Origin: a virus
Direction: 5' to 3' (one strand)
Length of the DNA: 64,000 nucleotides
IMG/VR virus record: IMGVR_UViG_3300042382_000102
Span: 16,336-80,335 of that record
Positions 41,888 through 49,632 of this stretch are shown piece after piece. Numbering within the stretch: position 1 is the first letter of the stretch; each line of letters opens with the position of its first letter. The notes below the pieces were generated by a model. It was not told where the DNA came from. It did no database searches and saw nothing but the letters and a program-made list of their open reading frames with translations. Both the position numbers and the translations under genes were made by a program.

Positions 41888-42333
41888 TATTTTAATCCTG
41901 CTAATTTATTTAATCTTTTACGATGTCTGAGAGATACTGTTTCAGAAGAGCGCCATTGTACTTTATCAATGAATCTATTATACCAGATATGATTATTAGT
42001 TGGAACTTCTACAAAACATTGAGACCATGTTTCTGCCCAACTTAAACCTCCTCTAGTATAATATTGCTCTAATACGTGGAATTCAAATGAGTCTATACCA
42101 TTCTCTTCTATTAGTGCATTGATGTCTTTAGATGAACTAGTATAAACTCTCCAATTGCTTGGTTTGCCTTTATTAAGTCTACCATTCCCTTTAAACATCT
42201 TTTTACCAATATACATCATACCATTCTTTTTATCTTTAATTAAATAAATAAATCCAAAAGCATTTTCATGATCTAGTTGTTCAGTAAATTCCCAGTGCCC
42301 ATTATCCTTCTTCTTTAATTTGGAAGTGGTCAT
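41887..42333 (-). CDS. GIY-YIG-like endonuclease
   Basis: 148 residues. FGFIYLIKDKKNGMMYIGKK has the G-x-I-Y...Y-I-G pattern of GIY-YIG nucleases, followed by KPSNWRVYTSSSKDINALIEENG and YTRGGLSWAETWSQ with a candidate catalytic Glu. It lies between the 5'-3' exonuclease and the primase-helicase, where T7-like phages keep recombination nucleases, and no T7 endonuclease I is seen. Could process branched DNA or be a former homing enzyme. Confidence 0.72.
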   Translation of the reverse strand: MTTSKLKKKDNGHWEFTEQLDHENAFGFIYLIKDKKNGMMYIGKKMFKGNGRLNKGKPSNWRVYTSSSKDINALIEENGIDSFEFHVLEQYYTRGGLSWAETWSQCFVEVPTNNHIWYNRFIDKVQWRSSETVSLRHRKRLNKLAGLK

Positions 42334-43006
42334 TTATATAGCGCCAGATGTGGATCAACCTGCCATTGGCAAGTAAATAAGGTTTCCACTGGTCGCCATA
42401 TTGTTGTTTGTAAGCATTTATTACTGCTGCCTTTCTTTTATTATTATTATCACAGCCCTCTAAAATCTTTAAGGCCTTTACTGGCCCGATCTTAGGTAGT
42501 CCAGGAATATTATCTACTGCATCACCCATTAAAATTTGTTTCCAATAGTGTATATCAGCTGATTCCTCATCTACTTCATAATGTTCATCCTTTCCTGGTT
42601 TAAAATGTTTACCAGGAATACAATCTAGATCTTTGTCTATTGTACATACTACAAACGGATCATTATCCCTAGTTGCTTCTACCGCCCAAATTCGAATTAA
42701 GTCATCTGCCTCAAATCCGTGAGCAACTACAGCATTAGGATGATTACAAAACCATTCTTTGAGTTCATCAAAATATTCAGCCCTATTTTTCTTAGATGCT
42801 AACCTAGATGCACTTCTTTTATATTCTTTAAAAAACTCTTCTCTCCAATTATTTAGACCACCAATTGCAATGAGATAATCAGTGCAAAAGGTGTTTTCAA
42901 TAACTTCTTGAAGAACTATGTCTAATTTAATCTTAGCTTCTTCTACGTTTTCAGTATCCCAAATAGCCTGATATAGTAGAACGTCTCCGTCTACTAATGC
43001 TATCAT
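42302..43006 (-). CDS. 5'-3' exonuclease (T7 gp6 / FEN family)
   Basis: 234 residues. MIALVDGDVLLYQAIW, HGFEADDLI with metal-binding Asp, VVCTIDKDLDCIPG, and the helix-hairpin-helix region MGDAVDNIPGLPKIGPVKALKIL define the flap-endonuclease/exonuclease family. It would remove RNA primers and degrade host DNA. Overlaps the GIY-YIG gene by 32 bases. Confidence 0.92.
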   Translation of the reverse strand: MIALVDGDVLLYQAIWDTENVEEAKIKLDIVLQEVIENTFCTDYLIAIGGLNNWREEFFKEYKRSASRLASKKNRAEYFDELKEWFCNHPNAVVAHGFEADDLIRIWAVEATRDNDPFVVCTIDKDLDCIPGKHFKPGKDEHYEVDEESADIHYWKQILMGDAVDNIPGLPKIGPVKALKILEGCDNNNKRKAAVINAYKQQYGDQWKPYLLANGRLIHIWRYINDHFQIKEEG

Positions 43007-43191
43007 ACTGGGTAGGTTACTTTCTCAAAGCCATATCTCTTAACTCGAGCTAATAGTTTCTTGCCAACTTTATTACGAACTTTATACTTAATAATTGTAG
43101 GACGATCTACAAAGCTAAGATATAAATACTTATCGCCACGAGGATAAGTATATGTTGCCGATGGAACTCTGTATACTAATGATTTTTTCAT
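43003..43191 (-). CDS. Small basic unknown protein
   Basis: 62 residues, very basic and beta-rich (MKKSLVYRVPSATYTYPRGD; IIKYKVRNKVGKKLLARVKR). Possibly nucleic-acid binding. ATGA overlaps with both neighbours. Confidence 0.58.
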   Translation of the reverse strand: MKKSLVYRVPSATYTYPRGDKYLYLSFVDRPTIIKYKVRNKVGKKLLARVKRYGFEKVTYPV

Positions 43192-43601
43192 TTTTGTTGT
43201 ACTCTTATATTACTGTGAATTAATGTTAAAATACCTGAATCAGTTTTATATCTGTCTGAAAATATTACTCTTTCAACGCCAGATTGGATTAGTAGCAGTG
43301 AACAATTGTCACAAGGAGCAGTTGTCACATATACTGTTGATCCTTTTAAACTCAAACCTTCTGCAGCAGCCTTAGAGACTAAATTTGCTTCAGCATGAAT
43401 TACATAGGATAATGTTTTATTATAATCATCTTCACATTTATTAGGAAAACCTGTGGGAGTTCCATTAAATCCGAAGCTGAGAATATTATTATTTTTTACT
43501 GCTATAGCACCAACCTTACGCTTTTCAGCATGAGACATTAGTGCTATTCTTTTAGCAAGATCTAAATACAGGGAATCGTAGCGATCTTCTTTTGTAACCA
43601 T
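43188..43601 (-). CDS. dCMP deaminase
   Basis: 137 residues. Zinc site HAEAN (His plus catalytic Glu) and APCDNCSLLLIQSGV (two Cys); substrate region KVGAIAVKNNNILSFGFNGTPTGFPN is typical of deoxycytidylate deaminases. It supplies dUMP for dTTP synthesis. No phage thymidylate synthase is visible in this window. Confidence 0.9.
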   Translation of the reverse strand: MVTKEDRYDSLYLDLAKRIALMSHAEKRKVGAIAVKNNNILSFGFNGTPTGFPNKCEDDYNKTLSYVIHAEANLVSKAAAEGLSLKGSTVYVTTAPCDNCSLLLIQSGVERVIFSDRYKTDSGILTLIHSNIRVQQK

Positions 43602-44053
43602 GAAGGTGCATCTCTATTTGTATATCGCATTAAATTTATTTTTTCAGTTAAATAATAATTTCGATATGATTCAACTGTATCATTTAACTTACAATGATCT
43701 GGCATGGCTAAGGGAGGGTCTTGCCAATCTTCTGCTTTAATGTCCCTTGGAAAACTAGAAAGTGTACCTGAATGATCTAAAATAGTTTTATGTACTTTTC
43801 CAAATCGGTGAGTATACTCTTTACCAAGTTCTTCCATAAGAATATAAAGCCACATATAATGCTTAATACTACTACGAACCCAAACAGCAGAAGGATGATT
43901 GTCATGTGTCTTTTTGTAAGGCCCACCATCACCAACTAGATGATGGGCGGTAGATAATAACTGTGCTGACTCAAGAATCATCTTTACTACATGAGAATCA
44001 TAGTGAGCCTTAGCACATTCTGTTTGGTTTTTGTCTAAATAAAAAATGTTCAT
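43562..44053 (-). CDS. Conserved phage protein of unknown function
   Basis: 163 residues. MNIFYLDKNQTECAKAHYDSHVVKMILESAQLLSTAHH, with HPSAVWVRSSIKHYMWL and PLAMPDHC. Several conserved His, Asp and Cys suggest an enzyme; the family is frequent in marine phages but I cannot assign an activity. It overlaps the dCMP deaminase start by 40 bases, hinting at nucleotide or DNA metabolism. Confidence 0.68.
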   Translation of the reverse strand: MNIFYLDKNQTECAKAHYDSHVVKMILESAQLLSTAHHLVGDGGPYKKTHDNHPSAVWVRSSIKHYMWLYILMEELGKEYTHRFGKVHKTILDHSGTLSSFPRDIKAEDWQDPPLAMPDHCKLNDTVESYRNYYLTEKINLMRYTNRDAPSWLQKKIATIPCI

Positions 44054-44688
44054 GATTCGTGTATGTGTGTAAATTCAGGGTATTTAGCTTTAATTTTAGC
44101 TATATACTTTGGATCATCATTCTTTCTAATTAAATGAACTTTGAATTCTTTACTAATGTCAAACTCTACACTAGTGTCTAATTCATAATCTTCCGAATTA
44201 GTTAAATAATCCCAATAATAACCACGAGTATAAGAAGCTTTAGACAAACTTCCATGAAATGTGTTTAACATCTCAATTGGTTGTCTATCACATAATACAA
44301 TTTGAATTGGCATAAAACAATTTTTTACGTTTAATACACCAACAACTCCATTATCTAAACTATGTGTATAATAAGAATTATTTGTTACATCTTCTAATTC
44401 ATCAGCTTGAAGCTGTAATGCTTGTGATATTCTGTCTTTGATACTATTTCTAGACTCATTAGGATACCCATGAATATAGATATCTAAATCCTTTGCAGGG
44501 TTACCTAATGCCCAGTCTCGTGGTGCTCCACCTAGAATACAAGAATAAGGGTCCACAATATGTAACATGTTTAATGCTGCATGAGCACAGTTTTTCTGTG
44601 ATTCAATAGTTTTACTTTTCATTTCAGTTTTTAAAGAAAGAGATTCTAAAAGTGCTTTTTTAATTCTATCATTTATATCGTTATACAT
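44050..44688 (-). CDS. Nucleotidyltransferase (pol beta superfamily)
   Basis: 212 residues. SCILGGAPRDWALGNPAKDLDIYIHG is the classic GG...D-x-D head of pol-beta-type nucleotidyltransferases (CCA-adding and related). There is no RNA-binding tail of a full CCA enzyme. The two phage tRNAs nearby already encode CCA, so tRNA end addition is only one option; modification of another target is possible. Confidence 0.78.
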   Translation of the reverse strand: MYNDINDRIKKALLESLSLKTEMKSKTIESQKNCAHAALNMLHIVDPYSCILGGAPRDWALGNPAKDLDIYIHGYPNESRNSIKDRISQALQLQADELEDVTNNSYYTHSLDNGVVGVLNVKNCFMPIQIVLCDRQPIEMLNTFHGSLSKASYTRGYYWDYLTNSEDYELDTSVEFDISKEFKVHLIRKNDDPKYIAKIKAKYPEFTHIHES

Positions 44689-44699
44689 TTTATTCCCAG

Positions 44700-46577
44700 T
44701 TAATGTACATCATACCAGTTATTACCGATTTTGGACTCACCATCCATAATATCCACACCAAATAACTTTGGACCATCTTGAAAAGCTTTTTTAGCAATTG
44801 CAGATGCTCTTTCAGCATACTCGATAGGAACTTCAAATTCAATCTCGTCATGATAAAATATCAACGGATTGAATGGTATGTTCTCCTCTTGGAGTCTAAC
44901 ATAAGTAAGAGCAGTAGCTGCTTTACATGTAATAGCTTCACAACTCTGTAATAGATAATTGAGAGACTTATGAGCAGATTCACAAGGAATCTTTCTACCA
45001 TCAAGTGCAGGAATCCAAGGACTGCCACGTAACTCTGTTTGGTTATAAACAGCATTAATACGCTTAATCAATGAATCTAGTCCTGGAATACGTTTTGCAA
45101 ACTCAGCTTTAATCTTATTACCAAGTTTAGCATTACGAACACCAGTTAAAATTAAAGAAACCTTCTCACCACCAGCACCAAACAAATAAGCATAAATGAA
45201 TGGCTTCGCTAATTTACGAGATACAGTAGGGTCTTTAATAATCTTAGGAAACTTAGATTGTTCTTCTGTCATTACAGCTGTTAGTACATCTGCATTCTTT
45301 TGATGCACATCTCCATTTAAAACTTCATTAGTATACTCATCATTTTTTAGATAATGACATAAAGCTCTAAATTGATTACCAGAAGAGTCAGCGCCAATAA
45401 TTGCATACCCAGGACTAGCCATAAATAATTTACGAATATCTGGACCCCATTCGGAATCAGCACCTGGAACATTGACAATACCACTATGTCTAGCACGACC
45501 AGTTGGAGTAGAGATAGTAAAACAACTACCATGTAATCTGTTATTCTCATCTAAAGACTCCAACCATCCAGACAATATAGAGTGTCTAGATCTAGTAGTA
45601 TAATACTTATCAATTAGCATCCCTACTTCACCTAACTTCTCTAGTGAACTAGTAGTTAACTTTTCAGATACTTTAATAAATTCATTACCTTGTTTTTTCC
45701 AATTCCAGTCGTCAGGCTCCCAACCAATTTTGTGTAAATATAATTTAACTGAATCAATATTACCTAAATCAGGTTGTACATATTCAAATCGTTGATATGG
45801 ACCCTCTACCATACGATCATCCCTGCCATTAGAAGGATCAATATTAAAATATCTAGCAGTAACGGCATCATAATTACCGTTCTTAATCCACTTTGGTATT
45901 TTAGGTTGTTTATCCAAGACTTTAGTTTCTGTACTAAGTCGTGGCTCAATAACAGCTTGAACTTCTGCCATTTGAGCTTCCATAGCAGCCAATAGTTTTG
46001 TAGCAGCATCTTTGTCAAATTGCCATCCTATATATTCTGCATCAGCACAAAATTGTGCGGTAAGGTGCTCATTTTTAATAGAAGTTTTAAGATATGGCTT
46101 TTTCTCAGTCATACCTTTTAATTCTTTAATAAGACCTCTATAGACCTTAACGTTGATTTTTACGTCTTCTCTACACCGATGTAGCATGTCGGTTGAGTAC
46201 TGACTCCAGTCCTCATGCTCGACCTTACTATGACCAAGGTATTCACCCCATACAGCTAGAGAATGCTTTCCATTAAATCGATCATAATTAATGACTTGCG
46301 ATAGTAACATCGTATCATATAATTTAGTTTCTTTATTTGGAATCCAATTGTATAGTTTTCGGAGAACAAGTAAGTCATAGCCAATAATATTATGGCCAAT
46401 TAAACTTGTTGCTTTCGATAGGTGTTGTAAGCCTTGCTCTAAGCTTGGATATTGTGGATCATAGTCGGTAAAGATTAGCTCTTCACCAGTACTAGTATCA
46501 TTTGTCACAATCATCCAAACTTTACTTACAGTGTCTAGTAAACCATCACTTTCGATGTCAAATACTAGATTGCTCAT
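44700..46577 (-). CDS. T7-like family A DNA polymerase with proofreading exonuclease
   Basis: 625 residues. Exonuclease: D7/E9 (VFDIESDG), D68 (GHNIIGYD), D138 (CREDVKIN). Polymerase: motif A D397 in GADSSGNQFRAL, motif B R454, K458 and Y462 (SRKLAKPFIYAYLFGAGG), motif C H576-D577-E578 (YHDEIEFEV). Y462 is the T7 Y526 / E. coli F762 position. T7 has Glu where this protein has Gln in motif A (SGNQFR against SGLELR). At 625 residues it is about 80 shorter than T7 gp5, consistent with loss of the thioredoxin-binding loop. Confidence 0.95.
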   Translation of the reverse strand: MSNLVFDIESDGLLDTVSKVWMIVTNDTSTGEELIFTDYDPQYPSLEQGLQHLSKATSLIGHNIIGYDLLVLRKLYNWIPNKETKLYDTMLLSQVINYDRFNGKHSLAVWGEYLGHSKVEHEDWSQYSTDMLHRCREDVKINVKVYRGLIKELKGMTEKKPYLKTSIKNEHLTAQFCADAEYIGWQFDKDAATKLLAAMEAQMAEVQAVIEPRLSTETKVLDKQPKIPKWIKNGNYDAVTARYFNIDPSNGRDDRMVEGPYQRFEYVQPDLGNIDSVKLYLHKIGWEPDDWNWKKQGNEFIKVSEKLTTSSLEKLGEVGMLIDKYYTTRSRHSILSGWLESLDENNRLHGSCFTISTPTGRARHSGIVNVPGADSEWGPDIRKLFMASPGYAIIGADSSGNQFRALCHYLKNDEYTNEVLNGDVHQKNADVLTAVMTEEQSKFPKIIKDPTVSRKLAKPFIYAYLFGAGGEKVSLILTGVRNAKLGNKIKAEFAKRIPGLDSLIKRINAVYNQTELRGSPWIPALDGRKIPCESAHKSLNYLLQSCEAITCKAATALTYVRLQEENIPFNPLIFYHDEIEFEVPIEYAERASAIAKKAFQDGPKLFGVDIMDGESKIGNNWYDVH

Positions 46578-47160
46578 TTAATAATTTTTCTATATCTTTA
46601 ATTTTAATTGGTTGGTTATTGTTTTTAGTGTAAGCAAGTAGGAACTTTAAATACCATAATGCTTTACCTAATTCTTGTTCTTCAGCATCTTTACCGCCAA
46701 GGCGATCTAGATACTTTCGTACTTGTAGTTCAACTGCTGCCTTGAAGCAATCAGGATTTCTAAAGCTCGGTAGATATTGCATAGCCTCTAGCCATTGTAA
46801 ATCCATTATATAACTCTGATAGTGACTAGGATTAATAGCACTCTGGTAGTTAGGAGTAAGAATAGTGCTCTTTAATGTTGTTGGATTTTCTTTTAAGTAT
46901 TTCATAAGCTGATCTACTTCCCACTCATCATCACCATCTTCAATAGCCCACGTATTTAATAAGTTACGATAGTCATTTACAGCACCAATTGTATTTAACT
47001 CCTTAGATCTGTTTTTTACAGATGTAGGCCAAATACATTTGATAGTAAAGAAATTCATATTGTCTTTCCATGCAGTTACAGCATTTTCAAAGTCATTATA
47101 TGTTCCTACTACCCCACGCTTATCATCATACGAATACACTTCATATACTGGTACGTACAT
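46558..47160 (-). CDS. DUF3310-containing protein (SaV-like nucleotide kinase family label)
   Basis: 200 residues from MYVPVYEVYSYDDKRG (GAGGATC upstream). The C-terminal half NPSHYQSYI...LQWLEAMQYL...FKAAVELQVRKYLDRLGGKD...ELGKALWYLKFL is the DUF3310 domain found in many phages. The N-terminal 100 residues are a separate unknown domain. Lies directly upstream of the DNA polymerase. Molecular function unknown. Confidence 0.82.
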   Translation of the reverse strand: MYVPVYEVYSYDDKRGVVGTYNDFENAVTAWKDNMNFFTIKCIWPTSVKNRSKELNTIGAVNDYRNLLNTWAIEDGDDEWEVDQLMKYLKENPTTLKSTILTPNYQSAINPSHYQSYIMDLQWLEAMQYLPSFRNPDCFKAAVELQVRKYLDRLGGKDAEEQELGKALWYLKFLLAYTKNNNQPIKIKDIEKLLNEQSSI

Positions 47161-47323
47161 CTTGATCCTCTGGTTTATATAGTTTGCCCTCATCAATAGC
47201 TTGTTTTAGCATATGTATAAAAGCATAATTCATAAGGTATTCTCTTGCTTCGTTATCTAAGTCTAGTATAACATTAGCACTACCATCTTCATTTTCATTA
47301 ATCTTAGATATTGTAAACTTCAT
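47141..47323 (-). CDS. Small conserved-type phage protein
   Basis: 60 residues: KFTISKINENEDGSANVILD then a helix REYLMNYAFIHMLKQAID. The DGSA-strand-helix pattern recurs in T7-like phages. Function unknown. Confidence 0.6.
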   Translation of the reverse strand: MKFTISKINENEDGSANVILDLDNEAREYLMNYAFIHMLKQAIDEGKLYKPEDQDVRTSI

Positions 47324-47586
47324 TAGTATACATCTCCATTTTCTTGAATCTTTTTATCTTCATAAGGTGCAGCTATTCTACGATAAAACTCAATCTTAGC
47401 ACCTTCTAGAGCACCTACAATGTCGTTAATTGCTTGGTAGTTACCTTTATCTGTACGATTAAAATAATCTCGTACAATAGAAGTAATAACAAAGTTTAAC
47501 TCACCAGGGGTAGTGCATAAATCACCAACCTCAGCTACACTCTTTGTATGTAAGAACTGTTTAAAGTCTTGTCGAATATAAGGCAT
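47323..47586 (-). CDS. DUF6899-like protein
   Basis: 87 residues. MPYIRQDFKQFL..., PGELNFVITSIV, INDIVGALEGAKIEFYRR and the ending YEDKKIQENGDVY match a small family common in phages. Role unknown. Single-base overlaps with both neighbours indicate translational coupling. Confidence 0.72.
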   Translation of the reverse strand: MPYIRQDFKQFLHTKSVAEVGDLCTTPGELNFVITSIVRDYFNRTDKGNYQAINDIVGALEGAKIEFYRRIAAPYEDKKIQENGDVY

Positions 47587-47999
47587 TAATCTAAATACTC
47601 CGTAATAATAGTGTCACAAGCTTTGTCTACTGTAGATCTCCACTCTGTAACTAGAGACTCAAAGAAAGGGTGGATAGTAGAAGCATTAGCTTTAAATGCA
47701 ACTACTGGTTTTCGTAATACATAAGAAGCATAAAAAACTTCCATTGCAGTACCGTGTTTAGCAATTGTAGGATTATCTAAATTAACAAGGATTAAATCTG
47801 ATTCTTGAATATCACGAAGATCTAACTCAAATATACGTTTCATATATTTAGGTTGAAATTCATGAACTCTACGAGTGGGATCTAATACTTTCTGATCTGC
47901 TTGTAATAGTAAATCAGTAGCAATTGTTCTCCATCCTTTTGCATCTTCAATAGAAACATGTTCCATTGGACCTGCTAAATATACTGTTCTTTGTTTCAT
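47586..47999 (-). CDS. Nucleoside 2-deoxyribosyltransferase-like protein
   Basis: 137 residues. YLAGPMEH at the start, LDLRDIQESDLILVNLDNPT and HGTAMEVFYAS with the likely nucleophile Glu match the nucleoside 2-deoxyribosyltransferase / DNPH family, which exchanges or hydrolyses the base of deoxynucleosides or nucleotides. It fits the nucleotide-scavenging genes around it. Confidence 0.8.
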   Translation of the reverse strand: MKQRTVYLAGPMEHVSIEDAKGWRTIATDLLLQADQKVLDPTRRVHEFQPKYMKRIFELDLRDIQESDLILVNLDNPTIAKHGTAMEVFYASYVLRKPVVAFKANASTIHPFFESLVTEWRSTVDKACDTIITEYLD

Positions 48000-48298
48000 A
48001 AAAGTTCTTCTAAAATACGCATGTAGTTAGCGGTATACCATAAACCGCCTTGATTATATGGTCTTTGATGTCTATTGTAGTCTTGAATTTCTACTTTACA
48101 CCACACTCGATCTTTGTAACTCAAGTGAGGCGCATTAGGAGTAGAACAGCAATGCCACCCAGGGCGATAAGCGTAGCCAACAGTAGGATGCGATTCTGCT
48201 CCATATAGAACACCTTTTTGTATTTTCTGTTTACGATTAATAAATAATGGACCATAAGTTCCATCTTTACGTTTCTTAAATAGTTTGTATGCAATCAT
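47996..48298 (-). CDS. Conserved phage protein of unknown function
   Basis: 100 residues. YGPLFINRKQKIQKGVLYGA, HPTVGYAYRPGWHCC, NAPHLSYKDRVWCKVEIQDY and GGLWYTANYMRIL are strongly patterned with His/Trp/Cys, as in a family of small phage proteins. Likely an enzyme or binding domain. ATGA overlap with its downstream neighbour. Confidence 0.7.
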   Translation of the reverse strand: MIAYKLFKKRKDGTYGPLFINRKQKIQKGVLYGAESHPTVGYAYRPGWHCCSTPNAPHLSYKDRVWCKVEIQDYNRHQRPYNQGGLWYTANYMRILEELL

Positions 48299-48564
48299 TA
48301 TGACTTAAAATTTAACCAATCTGGTTCCATAGTTACAAGGTGCTGAATTAACCCGATGTTCTCTACATCAACTAAATCTGCAATCTCTCTAATAAATTCT
48401 CGTTCTCCCATTAATGATTCAATTGTGCAAACAGTATAATCTTCATTATATGAAAAATCATCTCCAAGTTTACACAATAATAACATTTCAAATTCACTAA
48501 TAGAATCAGTGAATGTTATAGTATATTCAGAAGTAACCAAGAACTGCTCCAATGAAGGGTACAA
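48298..48564 (-). CDS. Small unknown protein, TTG start
   Basis: 88 residues, acidic. No ATG is available near the start; TTG at 48562-48564 has GGAG just upstream with short spacing. FTDSISEFEMLLLCKLGDDF and a C-terminal helix. Overlaps the preceding membrane peptide gene by 38 bases. Unknown function. Confidence 0.5.
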   Translation of the reverse strand: MYPSLEQFLVTSEYTITFTDSISEFEMLLLCKLGDDFSYNEDYTVCTIESLMGEREFIREIADLVDVENIGLIQHLVTMEPDWLNFKS

Positions 48565-48703
48565 AGACTCCGATTATACGACCGATAATCCAACCAAGTG
48601 GGGTATCAGCATTCATGAATAAAATAGCTACAAAGTTTGCTATCCAACCATAAATAGATGCTATTACAATACCTAATCCTACTAAACCTGCAAATATATT
48701 CAT
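48527..48703 (-). CDS. Small two-helix membrane protein
   Basis: 58 residues, MNIFAGLVGLGIVIASIYGW, then a second membrane stretch WIIGRIIGVFVPFIGAVLGY. ATGA overlap with the basic protein upstream. Function unknown. Confidence 0.6.
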   Translation of the reverse strand: MNIFAGLVGLGIVIASIYGWIANFVAILFMNADTPLGWIIGRIIGVFVPFIGAVLGYF

Positions 48704-48837
48704 TTACCTTGTCCTCGATAGCGTTTAAATGATCGACGTTGTGTCTTGGTCATTGTTGATGTTTTAGGTCGTGAACCACCTTGTGAAGTTCGTTTAACAA
48801 TGCCCTTAACTGTTTCTTTTCCAATTTTCTTTGCCAT
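48700..48837 (-). CDS. Small basic protein (KTQRRSFKRYRGQGK)
   Basis: 45 residues, MAKKIGKETVKGIVKRTSQG and a C-terminal TKTQRRSFKRYRGQGK. This ending recurs in marine T7-like phages. Highly basic, so nucleic-acid binding is plausible. ATGA overlap with the next gene; lies just downstream of the tRNA pair. Confidence 0.62.
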   Translation of the reverse strand: MAKKIGKETVKGIVKRTSQGGSRPKTSTMTKTQRRSFKRYRGQGK

Positions 48838-48850
48838 ATATTCCTTTAAT

Positions 48851-48925
48851 TGGTCCCTCTTGTAGGAATCGAACCTACATTAATAACTTAGAAGGTTACT
48901 GTTCTATCCATTGAACTAAAGAGAG
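48851..48925 (-). tRNA. tRNA-Arg (UCU)
   Basis: 75-base cloverleaf with encoded CCA: acceptor CTCTCTT/AAGAGGG, D-arm GTTC/GAAC, anticodon arm GTAAC-CTTCTAA-GTTAT with anticodon TCT, T-arm GTAGG-TTCGATT-CCTAC. Reads AGA/AGG, frequent in AT-rich phage genes. Confidence 0.93.
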
Positions 48926-48927
48926 TG

Positions 48928-49002
48928 TGGTGGGACAAGTAGGAATTGAACCTACACTCAATCGATTATGAGTCGACTGCTTTACCATTAAGCTATTATC
49001 CC
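48928..49002 (-). tRNA. tRNA with CAU anticodon (Met or Ile2)
   Basis: 75-base cloverleaf with encoded CCA: acceptor GGGATAA/TTGTCCC, D-arm GCTT/AAGC, anticodon arm GTCGA-CTCATAA-TCGAT, T-arm GTAGG-TTCAATT-CCTAC. CAU could be elongator Met or, after lysidine modification, Ile reading AUA, which would suit an AT-rich genome. Two bases separate it from tRNA-Arg. Confidence 0.92.
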
Positions 49003-49038
49003 TGATAAAATAGGAGACCTAAGTCCCCTAATTGCTAA

Positions 49039-49539
49039 TTAATAAGGACTATCTTCAAAGTCATCACTACCATTTGCATCTGCTACTCTTACAATCTCTG
49101 TTTCAGTAAGTTCAAAGTCATCACCAGAAGATCTAGGGATATATTCTTTCAACTTAGTAATCTGCACAGCCATTAGCATAGATGCAATCTTATTCTCTGG
49201 TGGATACTCATACTGGAAAATCTTTACATTAGCAATAGAACCATTACCAATACTAGCAGGATCAATTGCAGTTAAAGAACCATCAACTACAGTTACTGGT
49301 TGATTGTCAGCACCATCTTTCTTTTTAGACTTTTTACGAAGAGTTACAGAATAAAATACTCCATCATCATCTTCTACTGTTTTAGGCTTTAAGTTAAGTG
49401 CTACCCATTCTGCTTTAACTTTCTTGTCTCGAGTGCGAATCTGAACATCCCATGTAGGTTGTTCTTTGTTAAATTTAGAATTAGGTCTCTTGGGGTCTAA
49501 TTGTGCCCAGAATAACTCAACATTTTTTAAAATAGCCAT
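49039..49539 (-). CDS. Single-stranded DNA-binding protein (T7 gp2.5-like)
   Basis: 166 residues. OB-fold pattern with aromatic residues (MAILKNVELFWAQLDP, PTWDVQIRTRDK, KIFQYEYPPEN) and an acidic C-terminus DDFEDSPY ending in an aromatic residue, the tail that contacts polymerase and helicase in gp2.5. It is the first gene after promoter 49607, so it should be strongly expressed. Confidence 0.87.
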   Translation of the reverse strand: MAILKNVELFWAQLDPKRPNSKFNKEQPTWDVQIRTRDKKVKAEWVALNLKPKTVEDDDGVFYSVTLRKKSKKKDGADNQPVTVVDGSLTAIDPASIGNGSIANVKIFQYEYPPENKIASMLMAVQITKLKEYIPRSSGDDFELTETEIVRVADANGSDDFEDSPY

Positions 49540-49606
49540 AGGTTTTAGTTTCCTTAATTATAATTTCATTTTTAATATTTAGTATACAATTGAATTTGCA
49601 TACGTT

Positions 49607-49627
49607 AGTGCTTTAGCGTACCCTGGT
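49607..49627 (-). promoter_or_regulatory. Phage RNA polymerase promoter (replication genes)
   Basis: Minus strand ACCAGGGTACGCTAAAGCAC. The core matches the other sites except AGGGTAC for AGGGGAC and GC in place of GAG after +1. Predicted start near 49611. It lies 6 bases after the RNA polymerase stop codon and drives the ssDNA-binding protein and the replication block. Confidence 0.78.
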
Positions 49628-49632
49628 AAAAC

